A stretch of DNA of 53,003 nucleotides from Propionibacteriaceae bacterium (GTDB lineage: Bacteria > Actinomycetota > Actinomycetes > Propionibacteriales > Propionibacteriaceae): contig JAISTQ010000038.1 of assembly GCA_031272505.1 (NCBI GenBank), positions 1-53,003 of the forward strand, read 5' to 3'. The translations under genes and the position numbers were made by a program. Shown here one piece after another: positions 1 to 8,358 of the stretch. Under the pieces are notes generated by a model, which was not told the origin of the DNA, searched no databases, and saw nothing but the letters and a program-made list of their open reading frames with translations. Within the stretch, counting starts at the first letter, position 1. Each line of letters opens with the position of its first letter.

Positions 1-300
1 CTCACCTCCGAGGATTTCCGGACGAATCCGGAAGTCCTGATCATGCAGGCTGAGGTGGCGGAATCCGTCGGACGCGACGCCTTCGGGCGCAACCTGCGTC
101 GGGCGGCCGAACTCACCGCTGTCCCCGATGCCGAGCTGCTCGCTGTGTACAACGCGCTGCGTCCGTACCGTTCGACGAAGGCCGAATTGCTGGCCATTGC
201 CGACAAGTTGGATACGCAGTACGGTTGCAAGATTTCCGCCGACTTCATCCGTGAGGCCGTCGGTGTCTACGAAGCACGCAACCGTCTCAAGGCCGAGTAA
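1..300 (+). CDS. pduE: Diol dehydratase small (gamma) subunit, 5' end missing
   Basis: Small subunit of the coenzyme-B12-dependent propanediol dehydratase (1,2-propanediol to propionaldehyde), which works inside the Pdu microcompartment. The frame is open from base 1, so the N-terminus lies outside the window; an internal ATG at 43 is not the true start. The visible 99 residues contain the family block RAAELTAVPD followed by NALRPYRSTKAELLAIAD and end in a typical helical tail (YEARNRLKAE). Fifteen bases separate its stop from the ATG of the reactivase gene pduG. The large and medium subunits (pduC, pduD) are expected just upstream. Assignment rests on motif recall plus the operon that follows. 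Confidence 0.93.
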   Translation, partial: LTSEDFRTNPEVLIMQAEVAESVGRDAFGRNLRRAAELTAVPDAELLAVYNALRPYRSTKAELLAIADKLDTQYGCKISADFIREAVGVYEARNRLKAE

Positions 301-314
301 CAAAGAGGTTCGTG

Positions 315-2114
315 ATGGGTCTGATCGCAGGCGTTGACATCGGCAACGCCACTACCGAAGTTGCGCTGGCACGCGTCGGCGCCACCCAGGAGTTCCTCGC
401 GGATGCGATCATTCCCACCACGGGCATCAAAGGTACAAAACAGAATCTGCAGGGCGTGTTTCACGCCCTGCATACCGCTTTGGAGTTAGCCGGATTGCGG
501 CTCCAGGATCTCGACCTCATCCGCATCAACGAGGCCGCCCCCGTCATCGGCGACGTGGCGATGGAGACGATTACCGAAACCATCATCACCGAGTCCACGA
601 TGATCGGGCACAACCCATCCACTCCCGGCGGTCTGGGCATCGGGGTGGGCATCACCGTCAACATTGACGCCCTGCCCACCGCCGATCCGTCCGTCGAATA
701 CATCGTGGTGGCGGATCGCTCCCACGATTTCGAGCAGGTGGCGCAGACCATCAACGCCGCCAAGGCGCGGGTCACCGGCGCGATCCTGCAGCGCGACGAC
801 GGGACGCTGGTTCACAACCGGCTCACCCACAAGATTCCCATCGTGGACGAGGTGGGCCTGATCGAGAAGGTTCCGCTCGGCATGTTGGCCGCCATCGAGG
901 TGGCCGAGGCCGGGAAGATCATCGAGACCCTCTCCAATCCCTTTGGCATCGCCACCCTGTTCAACCTGGAGGCCGAAGACACCAAATCCGTGGTGCCGAT
1001 GGCCCGTTCGCTGGTCGGCAACCGCTCCGCGGTGGTCATCAAGACTCCGAAAGGCGACGTCACCGAGCGGCGGATCCCGGCCGGCAAGCTCACTTTCGTC
1101 GGCCCGGTGCGTTCGGCTACGGTCGACGTGGAGCGTGGCGCTGACGAGATCATGGACGCGGCCGCCGCCGTCGGGACGATTGAGGAAATCCGCGGCGAGT
1201 CGGGCACGAACGTCGGTGGAATGTTGGAGAAGGTGCGGGTGGTGATGGCCAACCTCACCGACCGGCAGCCTTCCGACATCTCCGTCACCGATCTGCTCGC
1301 CGTCGACACCCTGGTGCCGCAGAAGGTATCAGGTGGGGTCGCGGACGAATTCTCCCTGGAGGCCGCCGTCGGCATCGCCGCGATGGTGAAGGCCGACCGC
1401 CTGCAGATGCAGCGCATCGCGCAGGGCATGGCCGAAGAGCTGGGAGTGCCGGTGGAAGTCGGGGGCGTCGAGGCCGACATGGCCATTCTCGGAGCGCTGA
1501 CCACGCCGGGCACTTCGCCGCCAATCGCCATCCTCGACATGGGGGCCGGTTCCACCGACGCTTCGGTGATGCGCCACGACGGCGAGGTCCACTCGGTGCA
1601 TCTGGCTGGCGCCGGCAACATGGTGACGCTGATGATCCAGTCCGAGCTGGGGCTGGACGACGCGGATCTGGCGGAGAACATCAAGAAGTATCCGCTGGCG
1701 AAGGTCGAATCGCTGTTCAACATCCGGCATGAGGACGGCTCGGTGCAGTTCTTTGACGAACCGCTGCCGCCGCATGTCTTCGCCCGCGTGGTGGTCATGC
1801 ATCCGGACGCCATGATTCCGCTGCCAATCGAGAAGCCGATTGAGTTGATCCGCCAGGTGCGGATCAAGGCCAAGCGGCAGGTGTTCGTCACCAACGCGAT
1901 CCGGGCGCTCCGCGCGGTTTCCCCTACGCAGAACGTGCGGGACATCGACTTTGTGGTGTTGGTGGGCGGTTCCGCCCTCGATTTCGAGATCCCACAACTC
2001 GTCACCACCGCGCTTTCGGATTACCACGTGGTAGCCGGGCGCGCCAACATCCGCGGCGTGGCCGGGCCCCGCAACGCCGTGGCGACCGGGCTGGTGCTCA
2101 CTGGAGGCAAGTGA
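315..2114 (+). CDS. pduG: Diol dehydratase reactivase, large subunit
   Basis: ATP-dependent chaperone-like factor that releases damaged cobalamin from inactivated diol dehydratase; it works with PduH. The 599-residue length fits the PduG/DdrA family (about 600). An actin/Hsp70-type phosphate motif is visible at the N-terminus (GVDIGNATTEVALA) and a second near residue 405 (ILDMGAGSTDAS), with a late GGSALDFEIP motif. GTG at 312 and ATG at 315 are adjacent; ATG is preferred because AGAGG at 304-308 then has normal spacing. The stop TGA shares its last base with the ATG of pduH, which indicates translational coupling. Confidence 0.95.
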   Translation: MGLIAGVDIGNATTEVALARVGATQEFLADAIIPTTGIKGTKQNLQGVFHALHTALELAGLRLQDLDLIRINEAAPVIGDVAMETITETIITESTMIGHNPSTPGGLGIGVGITVNIDALPTADPSVEYIVVADRSHDFEQVAQTINAAKARVTGAILQRDDGTLVHNRLTHKIPIVDEVGLIEKVPLGMLAAIEVAEAGKIIETLSNPFGIATLFNLEAEDTKSVVPMARSLVGNRSAVVIKTPKGDVTERRIPAGKLTFVGPVRSATVDVERGADEIMDAAAAVGTIEEIRGESGTNVGGMLEKVRVVMANLTDRQPSDISVTDLLAVDTLVPQKVSGGVADEFSLEAAVGIAAMVKADRLQMQRIAQGMAEELGVPVEVGGVEADMAILGALTTPGTSPPIAILDMGAGSTDASVMRHDGEVHSVHLAGAGNMVTLMIQSELGLDDADLAENIKKYPLAKVESLFNIRHEDGSVQFFDEPLPPHVFARVVVMHPDAMIPLPIEKPIELIRQVRIKAKRQVFVTNAIRALRAVSPTQNVRDIDFVVLVGGSALDFEIPQLVTTALSDYHVVAGRANIRGVAGPRNAVATGLVLTGGK

Positions 2115-2443
2115 TGGACCGGCCTGAGATCCTAGTTTTCGCGGACAGTGATTCGCGAGTGAAGCTTTCCGAGGTGCTCTATGGCATCGAGGAAGAGGGC
2201 GTTCCCTATCGTGTCGTCGAGGCCACTGGGGACGCCGGGACCATCGCCCACCAGGCGGCGGTCGAATCAAGGCTGGGGGTTGGCGTCGGCGCCGCCTCCG
2301 GACGGGTGGCCGTCACCACGGAGAAGCTCGTCGCTGCCGCCCCTTACATTTCCATAAATCTGAACGCATCCCGAGCTGTGGATCGCGCCGTGGGCGCGAA
2401 CGCCGCCCGGTTGGTGAAACGTATTCCGCTCAAGGCGCTGTAA
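2114..2443 (+). CDS. pduH: Diol dehydratase reactivase, small subunit
   Basis: Small subunit of the diol-dehydratase reactivating factor, with a fold related to the dehydratase beta subunit; it swaps with that subunit to release inactive cobalamin. The 109 residues match the family length. The sequence contains GIEEEGVPYRVVE and, later, SRLGVGVGAASGRVAVTTEK, typical of DdrB/PduH. ATG 2114 is chosen over GTG 2111 because GGAGG at 2103-2107 is better spaced. It overlaps the pduG stop by one base and is followed 11 bases later by the shell-protein gene. Confidence 0.92.
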   Translation: MDRPEILVFADSDSRVKLSEVLYGIEEEGVPYRVVEATGDAGTIAHQAAVESRLGVGVGAASGRVAVTTEKLVAAAPYISINLNASRAVDRAVGANAARLVKRIPLKAL

Positions 2444-2454
2444 AAGGAGAAACA

Positions 2455-3249
2455 ATGAAGAGTCTGTGTCTCGGTGAGATCGAGGTGGTGGGCCTGGTGG
2501 CCGCCATTGAGGCCGCCGACGTGGCAGTGAAGACGGCCAATGTGGAGTTGCTCGGCTACGAACTAGCCGGCGGCGGTGGCTTGGTGTCCGTCAAAGTGAA
2601 AGGCCAAGTGGGCGCGGTCCGCGCCGCGATCACCGCGGCCGCCGAGGCTGCCGCCCAGGTCAACAAGGTGGTCTCCACCCAGATCATCCCCAGGCCGTCG
2701 GAGCAGATCGATCCGATGGTCATCTCCAAGGAGACCGTGGGCGTCGGGGGCTACTTCCCGAACCCATATGGGGATGCTCCAGTGCCCAAGCCGGAACCCG
2801 AACCGGAGCCTGCGCCTGAACCGGAGCCGGCGCCCGAGCCTGCGCCTGCACCGGCACCCGAGCCCGAACCGGTGCCCGAGCCCGAGCCGGAGCCTGCTCC
2901 GGTGGTCGAGGCGCCCCCAGCCGCAGCAGAGACCCCACCGGTGGTCGCGGAGGCCGCAGTGGCCGCGGAGAAGCCGATTCTCCCGGAGCCGCCAGCCGCC
3001 AAGCAGCCGCCTGCCCCGAAGCGGGCGCCCGCCAAGAAGGCCCCGGCCGCCAAGAAGGCTCCCGCCGTCAAGAAGACTCCGGTCGTCAAGCCGGAACCGG
3101 CAGCGGAACCCAAAGTGGAACCACCGGCTGAGCCCGCCCCAGAACCTCCGGCTGAGCCCACTCCGGAACCCCCGGCCAAGGCCGCCCCGAAACCGAAGAC
3201 CACGCGCAAGCCGCCGGCGAAGCGCCCAACCCCGAGGAGTAAGAAATGA
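2455..3249 (+). CDS. BMC shell protein with long Pro/Glu and Lys/Ala-rich C-terminal extension
   Basis: Residues 1 to about 90 form one bacterial-microcompartment (BMC) domain of the hexameric PduA/J/K type: [21 protein letters not shown], a Gly-rich pore loop [18 protein letters not shown], and a [11 protein letters not shown] end. From about residue 105 the chain changes to a low-complexity tail: a Pro-Glu-Ala repeat tract, then a basic KKAP/AKKA tract, then a second Pro-Glu tract and a basic end (264 residues in all). In the canonical operon the PduK position also carries a shell protein with a C-terminal extension, but the usual PduK tail is short and cysteine-containing; this one has no cysteines. 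It could link the shell to cargo or to cell structures (inference). ATG 2455 has AAAGGAGA upstream. The end overlaps the next shell gene by four bases. Confidence 0.9.
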   Translation: MKSLCLGEIEVVGLVAAIEAADVAVKTANVELLGYELAGGGGLVSVKVKGQVGAVRAAITAAAEAAAQVNKVVSTQIIPRPSEQIDPMVISKETVGVGGYFPNPYGDAPVPKPEPEPEPAPEPEPAPEPAPAPAPEPEPVPEPEPEPAPVVEAPPAAAETPPVVAEAAVAAEKPILPEPPAAKQPPAPKRAPAKKAPAAKKAPAVKKTPVVKPEPAAEPKVEPPAEPAPEPPAEPTPEPPAKAAPKPKTTRKPPAKRPTPRSKK

Positions 3250-3515
3250 ACCAGGACGCACTGGGATTGATCGAGACTAAAGGCTACGTCGGAGCGGTCG
3301 AGGCCGCCGACGCGGCAACCAAGGCCGCCAACGTGGTCTTCATCGGCTACGACAAGGTAGGCGCCGGGCTGGTCACCGTGATGGTCCGCGGCGACGTAGG
3401 CGCGGTGCAGGCCGCGGTGCTGGCCGGTTCCGAAGCCGCCAAGGAGGTTGGCGAGTTGGTGTCCAGCCACGTCATCCCCCGCCCGCACAACTTCGTGGAA
3501 AAGCTGCTGCCGTAA
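3246..3515 (+). CDS. pduJ: Hexameric BMC shell protein (PduA/PduJ type)
   Basis: A minimal single BMC-domain shell protein of 89 residues, the standard length for PduA or PduJ, which tile the flat facets of the microcompartment. The beginning [18 protein letters not shown] and the loop [20 protein letters not shown] are near-canonical, and the end DVGAVQAAV...SSHVIPRPH is also typical. PduA and PduJ cannot be separated by sequence inspection; pduJ is used because of its position after pduH. The start overlaps the stop of the extended shell gene (ATGA), so the two shell proteins are probably made in coupled amounts. Confidence 0.93.
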   Translation: MNQDALGLIETKGYVGAVEAADAATKAANVVFIGYDKVGAGLVTVMVRGDVGAVQAAVLAGSEAAKEVGELVSSHVIPRPHNFVEKLLP

Positions 3516-3524
3516 GGGAAGAAC

Positions 3525-4157
3525 ATGCTCGTCGATATTGAGAAAGTAGCCGCGATCACGGCCGAAGTGTGCCGTCGGATGCTGGCGCTTGACCCTGCCC
3601 GGGTTCCCATCGGGGTCTCAAATCGGCATGTCCATCTCGACCAAGCGGATCTCTACACGCTGTTCGGCTTGGACGCTTTCGAGGTGCTCAAGCCGGTGCG
3701 GCAGCCGGGGGAGTTCGCCGCGGTGCAGCGCGTGGACGTGATCGGCCCGCGCGCCACCTTCAAGAACGTGCGCTGCATGGGGCCGTGCCGCAAGGCATCC
3801 CAGGTGGAGCTCTCGCTCACCGACGCCCGCGCGCTCGGCATCCAGGCGCCCGTCACCCAGTCCGGCCATCTCGAAAACGCCGCCTGGGTGGAGATCGTCG
3901 GCCCGCACGGGACGGTGCGCCGACAGGCCGCCATCGCCGCCGCCCGGCACATCCACATGGGGGATCGGCACGCCGCCGCCTTGGGCTTGCAGAACCAGGA
4001 TCTGGTCCGCGTCGCCTTCGAAGGGACGCGGGGCGGGGTGCTGGACAATTTCATCATCCGCACCAAACCCGAATGGGTGCCGGAGATCCACCTGGACACC
4101 GACGAGGCCAACGCGCTGGGCGTCACCTCCGAAGACTTCGGAAGGATCGTCCGATGA
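3525..4157 (+). CDS. pduL: Phosphate propanoyltransferase
   Basis: Converts propionyl-CoA and phosphate to propionyl-phosphate and CoA inside the shell, recycling CoA for PduP. At 210 residues it has the usual PduL length. Two His-rich zinc-site motifs are present: VSNRHVHLD near residue 30 and AAARHIHMGDRHAAALG near residue 140. The N-terminal stretch (residues 1-22, VDIEKVAAITAEVCRRMLAL) is amphipathic and looks like an encapsulation peptide (inference). No pduW-type propionate kinase is visible nearby, so the acyl phosphate must be used by a kinase encoded elsewhere. Confidence 0.95.
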   Translation: MLVDIEKVAAITAEVCRRMLALDPARVPIGVSNRHVHLDQADLYTLFGLDAFEVLKPVRQPGEFAAVQRVDVIGPRATFKNVRCMGPCRKASQVELSLTDARALGIQAPVTQSGHLENAAWVEIVGPHGTVRRQAAIAAARHIHMGDRHAAALGLQNQDLVRVAFEGTRGGVLDNFIIRTKPEWVPEIHLDTDEANALGVTSEDFGRIVR

Positions 4158-4966
4158 GCTACGAAGACAAGATCACTAGCTTCGCCGCCCAGGTGCGCGA
4201 GGGGAAAGTGGCTGAGCCGACGGGTGAGCTGCGCTTGGGCGTCGACTTGGGCACCGCGAACATCGTGCTCTCGGTGATCGACGCGGAGGATCAGCCGGTC
4301 GCCGGGGCGTGGGAGCATTCCACCGTGGTGCGCGACGGCATCGTGGTGGATTGGGCCGGGGCCGTCAAGGCGGTCTGCGGGTTGAAGGAGATCTTGGAGA
4401 ACCGGCTGCGCTGCCGCTTCACCGCAGCGGCGGTCGACATCCCGCCCGGTATTTCCGAGGGGACGATCAAAGTCTTCCGCAACGTGTTGACGGCCGCTGA
4501 TCTGGCGGTCAGCCAAATCGTGGATGAGCCGGTCGCGGCATCCCGGGTACTCGGCATCGCGGACGGCTGCGTGATCGACATCGGGCACGGCACCACCGGC
4601 GTCTCCATCCTCAAAGGCGGGGAAGTGGTGCAATCGGTGGACGAGCCCACCGGCGGCCACCACATGAACCTGGTGCTCGCCGGGGCCTACCAGGTGAGCT
4701 ACGACGAAGCCGAGGATCTGAAGAAGGATCCGAAGCGCACCGACGACGTCTTCGGCGTCATCCGCCCGACTCTGGAAAAGATGGCGACCATCGCCCAGCG
4801 CGCCATCGCCGGGCATCGGCTGGAAATGGTCCACCTGGTCGGAGGCGCGGCATCGCTGCCCGACGCTCCCGACGTCTTTTCGGCGGTCCTCGGGCTCCCT
4901 GTCGTCAGGCCGCTGGAACCGCTGTTCGTCACCCCGCTGGGAGTGGCCATGGGAGGTAAGAAATGA
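4154..4966 (+). CDS. eutJ: EutJ-like Hsp70/actin-fold protein of the microcompartment locus
   Basis: A 270-residue EutJ-family protein, an actin/Hsp70-fold ATPase relative found in many eut and pdu loci and assumed to act as a chaperone; its exact job is unknown. The nucleotide-site signatures are LGVDLGTANIVLSVID near residue 30, VDEPVAASRVLGI in the middle, and VIDIGHGTTGVSI; the end VHLVGGAASLPD matches the adenosine motif. ATG 4154 overlaps the pduL stop as ATGA. Longer upstream reading in this frame exists but runs through pduL and is not used. The C-terminus overlaps the following gene by four bases. Confidence 0.9.
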   Translation: MSYEDKITSFAAQVREGKVAEPTGELRLGVDLGTANIVLSVIDAEDQPVAGAWEHSTVVRDGIVVDWAGAVKAVCGLKEILENRLRCRFTAAAVDIPPGISEGTIKVFRNVLTAADLAVSQIVDEPVAASRVLGIADGCVIDIGHGTTGVSILKGGEVVQSVDEPTGGHHMNLVLAGAYQVSYDEAEDLKKDPKRTDDVFGVIRPTLEKMATIAQRAIAGHRLEMVHLVGGAASLPDAPDVFSAVLGLPVVRPLEPLFVTPLGVAMGGKK

Positions 4967-5703
4967 ACGAAACTGAATTGCGCCGGATCATCGAGATCGT
5001 CATCGAGGCGGTCAACGAGGTGCTGCATCCGAAACGCACCCTGGTGCTCTTCACCGGGGCGCTGCTCGGCTTCGAGGATTCCCTGGCGGCGCTCAGTCGG
5101 CTCCAAGGGGCGGTGGAGCTGGAGTTGGTGCAGACTCCGGCGGCTAAGCGGGTGCTGGATCAGGGCAAGATCGCGGCATTGGGCATCCCAGAGGCGGGCG
5201 AGCACCTGATCGCCAACCACGACCAGCTCGTCGTCCCCACCTTGACGGCGAACACCGCGGCCAAGGCCGCTTACAACATGGCCGATTCGCTGGCCACCAA
5301 TCTCATCTCAGAATTCCTGATGACGGGCAAGCGGGTGGTGGCGGCGGCTACCGCCGCCGATCCGGATTCCCCGGACAAACGCCAGTGGTTCCCGCTGATG
5401 CCGCCCGGACAGGCGGCGGTGCTGCGCGACAATTTGGCCCGGTTGAAGTCCATGGGGGTGGAGCTTTGCGAGGCCCGCGAGTTGGACGTCGCGGTGACGG
5501 GGCGGCCGCCCTCCCCGTGCTGCGCGGCCTCCAGCCAGCCGGAAAACTGCTGCGCTCCGCGTCCCACCAAGTCTTTGCTTTCCGCCGCCGAGGTCCAGAC
5601 CTTCGCGCCCGGCAGCACCCTGGTCGTCAGCTCCGGGACTATCGTCACCCAGGCGGCCCAGGATCTCGCGTCCATCAAACACATCACCATCGAAAGGCGT
5701 TGA
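4963..5703 (+). CDS. Flavoprotein-like microcompartment-associated protein
   Basis: A 246-residue protein with a Rossmann-like flavoprotein core: LVLFTGALLGFEDSLAAL near residue 28, then VVPTLTANTAAKAAYNMAD near 89 and LMTGKRVVAAA. This pattern is typical of the flavoprotein (PF02441-like) family. It sits between eutJ and pduN, the position of pduM in enteric operons, but does not look like PduM. The region around residues 180-200 is odd: two CysCys pairs (C186/C187 and C196/C197) in a Pro/Ser-rich stretch, before a normal end (KSLLSAAEVQ... VVSSGTIVTQAAQD). Either this is a metal/Fe-S-type insertion or two compensating frameshifts changed the frame locally. Function unknown; a redox role fits PduS and PduT nearby. 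Confidence 0.75.
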   Translation: MNETELRRIIEIVIEAVNEVLHPKRTLVLFTGALLGFEDSLAALSRLQGAVELELVQTPAAKRVLDQGKIAALGIPEAGEHLIANHDQLVVPTLTANTAAKAAYNMADSLATNLISEFLMTGKRVVAAATAADPDSPDKRQWFPLMPPGQAAVLRDNLARLKSMGVELCEARELDVAVTGRPPSPCCAASSQPENCCAPRPTKSLLSAAEVQTFAPGSTLVVSSGTIVTQAAQDLASIKHITIERR

Positions 5704-5704
5704 C

Positions 5705-5974
5705 ATGTTCCTTGCGAAAGTACGCGGCACCGTCGTCTCCACCCAGAAGGACGAGCGGCTGGTCGGCACCAAACTGCTCATCACCCAGCGCATCGACGTC
5801 GAGGGAAACTACCTCTCGCGTCCCAATGTGAGCGTCGACACGGTCGGTGCGGGCGTCGGTGAGACCGTGATCGTCGCCGAAGGCTCTTCGGCGCGGGTGG
5901 CCTCGGGACGCACCGATTCACCCATCGACTCGGCCATCGTCGGCATCGTCGACACCACGGAAGTCGAGGCGTAA
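5705..5974 (+). CDS. pduN: Pentameric BMC vertex protein (EutN/CcmL family)
   Basis: An 89-residue pentamer-forming protein that caps the vertices of the microcompartment shell. The start MFLAKVRGTVVSTQKDE, the middle GTKLLITQRID and the late VDTVGAGVGETVIVAEGSSAR are classic EutN/CcmL/PduN features. It is a single-domain protein of the expected length. It starts one base after the stop of the flavoprotein gene and ends three bases before pduO. Confidence 0.96.
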   Translation: MFLAKVRGTVVSTQKDERLVGTKLLITQRIDVEGNYLSRPNVSVDTVGAGVGETVIVAEGSSARVASGRTDSPIDSAIVGIVDTTEVEA

Positions 5975-5977
5975 ACG

Positions 5978-6961
5978 ATGGGCAACGTGTACACCCGCTC
6001 CGGCGACAAAGGCCTCACCGGCCTGCTGGGGGGAACACGTCTGCCCAAAGACGACGTCCGCGTCGAGGCCTACGGCACCATCGACGAAGCCAATTCGGCG
6101 ATTGGCGCCGCCAAGGTCTGGCTGGACGAACCGCGCGAAACGCTGCATCACATCCAGACCCGGCTTTTCGCCCTCGCCTCCGAGGTGGCCAGTGACGAAA
6201 AGGGGCTGGCCACGCTCAAAGACACCGTCTCCCAGGCCGACATTGACGCCTTGGAGCGGCTCATCGACCGCTGCCTGGAGTTCACCGGGCCGCAGCACCG
6301 TTTCGTCATTCCCGGCACCGACTTCGGCTCGGCGGCGCTGCATCAGGCCCGCACCATCACCCGCCGGGCGGAGCGCCGGGTGATCACGCTGGCGGGGATC
6401 GCCGCCGTCCGGCCGGAAGTGATCAAGTATCTGAACCGGCTCTCCGACGCGCTCTTCGCGCTGGCCCGCGTCGAAGAGGTGAAGCAGGAGCGCCGGAAGT
6501 TGGAATTGCTGGTGCGCCGCGAGGTGGGGAAGCTGTTCGCGCCTGAGCCAACTGCCGTCGTCCTCGATCTGCCCACCGCCAAACGCCTGGCTGAACACGC
6601 CGAACACCAGGCTGATCAGATGGGTGTGCCCATCGTCTTCGCCGCCGTGGACGCCGCCGGCAACCTGATTTTGACGGAACGCCAACCCGGTTCGCTGCTG
6701 GCGTCCATCCGGATCGCCCAGGGCAAGGCCTACACTGCTGCGGCGCTGAAGGCCCCCACCGACGGTTTGGCGCAGCTCGCCGGGCCGGGAGGGCCGCTCT
6801 ACGGGATTGAGGGGACGGACGAGCGCATCGTGCTTTTCGGCGGCGGCCTGCCGGTGTTTGCGGGCGAGACGCTGCTGGGCGGGGTGGGCATCTCAGGCGG
6901 GACTGTCGAAGAAGACATCGAAATCATCCAATACGCATTTGACAAGGTATACGGGAGCTAG
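5978..6961 (+). CDS. pduO: ATP:cob(I)alamin adenosyltransferase fused to a GlcG/HbpS-type domain
   Basis: Makes adenosylcobalamin for the diol dehydratase. Two domains are visible in 327 residues. Residues 1 to about 185 are the PduO-type adenosyltransferase, with TRSGDKGLTGLLGG, the VEAYGTIDEANSAIG loop and the RRAERRVITL helix; the LNRLSDALFALAR block is also present. Residues about 195-327 are a GlcG/HbpS domain (AKRLAEHAEHQADQMGVPIV ... FGGGLPVFAGETLLGGVGISGG), as in enteric PduO. The C-terminal domain is known to bind heme in some relatives. Only one base separates its stop from the pduP ATG. Confidence 0.95.
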   Translation: MGNVYTRSGDKGLTGLLGGTRLPKDDVRVEAYGTIDEANSAIGAAKVWLDEPRETLHHIQTRLFALASEVASDEKGLATLKDTVSQADIDALERLIDRCLEFTGPQHRFVIPGTDFGSAALHQARTITRRAERRVITLAGIAAVRPEVIKYLNRLSDALFALARVEEVKQERRKLELLVRREVGKLFAPEPTAVVLDLPTAKRLAEHAEHQADQMGVPIVFAAVDAAGNLILTERQPGSLLASIRIAQGKAYTAAALKAPTDGLAQLAGPGGPLYGIEGTDERIVLFGGGLPVFAGETLLGGVGISGGTVEEDIEIIQYAFDKVYGS

Positions 6962-6962
6962 C

Positions 6963-8354
6963 ATGGAAATCACCGCTGAACTCATCGCGCAGACCGTCGC
7001 GAAAGTAATGGCCGCGGGGGCAACGAAGCCGACCGCCTCGGGTATGGGAATCTTCGAGGATGTGGATTCGGCCGTCACCGCCGCCCGCAAGGCCTACAAG
7101 GAGTACTTGGGCTGCTCGCTGAAATTCCGTGGCGAGGTGGTGCAGGCCATCCGCGACCTGGCGTGTGTTGAGGAAAACCTGCGCTACATGGCCGAGCAGG
7201 GCGTTGCGCAGACCGGCATGGGCAACGTCCCGGACAAGATCCTCAAGAACCGTTTGGCGGCGCTGCTGACCCCTGGGGTGGAGGAGTTGGTCACCGGCGC
7301 CTGGTCCGGCGACGACGGGCTGACGACCATCGAGCTTTCGCCCTTCGGCGTCATTGGGGCGATCACCCCGACGACCAACCCCACCGAGACCATCATCAAC
7401 AACTCGATTGGGATGCTGGCGGCCGGCAACGCGGTCGTCTTCAGCCCCCATCCGCGCGCGAAGGATCTGTCCATCTGGCTGGTCACCAAGATCAACGAGG
7501 CGTTGGACGCGGTGGGCGCGCCCGCCAACTTGGTCACCATGGTGCGCGAGCCTTCCATCGAGCACACCAACGAGCTGATGTGCCACCCGGAGGTCAACAT
7601 GTTGGTGGCCACCGGCGGCCCCGGCATCGTGAAGACGGTGCTCTCTTCGGGCAAGAAGGCCATCGGCGCGGGCGCGGGCAATCCGCCGGTCGTCGTCGAC
7701 GAGACGGCCAACATCGAGAAGGCCGCCAAGGACATCATCGACGGCTGCACCTTTGACAACAACCTGCCGTGCACCTCCGAGAAGGAGGTCATCGCCGTCG
7801 ATTCCATCTGTGACCTGCTGATCTTCAACATGCAGAAGCACGGGGCGCTGTTGCTCACCGATCCCGAGGTACTGGATCGGCTGCAGGAGCTGGTCATCAA
7901 GGACGGCCATCCGCGCACCGAATGGGTGGGGAAGTCGGCGAACGCGATCTTGGAAGGCCTCGGCATCACACCCCCGCCGGGCATCCGCTGCCTGATCATG
8001 GAGGTGGAGCTGATGCACCCCTTCGTGCAGACCGAGCTGATGATGCCCGTGCTGCCGGTGGTGCGGGCCAAGAACGTCGACGAGGCCATCGACTGGGCCG
8101 TCATCTGCGAACACGGCAACCGGCACACCGGCATCATGCACTCCACGAACGTCAACTCGTTGACGCGGATGGGCAAGCTGCTGCAGACCACCATTTTCGT
8201 CAAGAACGGCCCCAGCTTCGCGGGCATCGGCGTCGGCGGTGAAGGCTATATCTGCTTCACCATCGCCGGGCCGACGGGTGAGGGCTTGACTTCGACGTCA
8301 ACCTTCACCCGCAAGCGCCGGTGCGTGCTCGTCGGTGGCTTGAACGTGCGGTGA
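6963..8354 (+). CDS. pduP: CoA-acylating propionaldehyde dehydrogenase
   Basis: Oxidises propionaldehyde to propionyl-CoA with NAD+ inside the microcompartment. 463 residues, the normal size. The catalytic cysteine is C270 in NNLPCTSEKEV; the ALDH block SPFGVIGAITPTTNP precedes it. Residues 1-18 form an amphipathic helix (ITAELIAQTVAKVMAAG), the known type of encapsulation peptide for PduP. ATG 6963 is chosen because it restores that peptide; an earlier in-frame ATG lies inside pduO. No pduQ alcohol dehydrogenase follows: pduS begins five bases downstream. Confidence 0.95.
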   Translation: MEITAELIAQTVAKVMAAGATKPTASGMGIFEDVDSAVTAARKAYKEYLGCSLKFRGEVVQAIRDLACVEENLRYMAEQGVAQTGMGNVPDKILKNRLAALLTPGVEELVTGAWSGDDGLTTIELSPFGVIGAITPTTNPTETIINNSIGMLAAGNAVVFSPHPRAKDLSIWLVTKINEALDAVGAPANLVTMVREPSIEHTNELMCHPEVNMLVATGGPGIVKTVLSSGKKAIGAGAGNPPVVVDETANIEKAAKDIIDGCTFDNNLPCTSEKEVIAVDSICDLLIFNMQKHGALLLTDPEVLDRLQELVIKDGHPRTEWVGKSANAILEGLGITPPPGIRCLIMEVELMHPFVQTELMMPVLPVVRAKNVDEAIDWAVICEHGNRHTGIMHSTNVNSLTRMGKLLQTTIFVKNGPSFAGIGVGGEGYICFTIAGPTGEGLTSTSTFTRKRRCVLVGGLNVR

Positions 8355-8358
8355 TGCC

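Noticed and set aside
812-2008. Long reading frame antisense to pduG
   Set aside because: A by-product of high-GC codon use; no family similarity, and pduG is clearly real.
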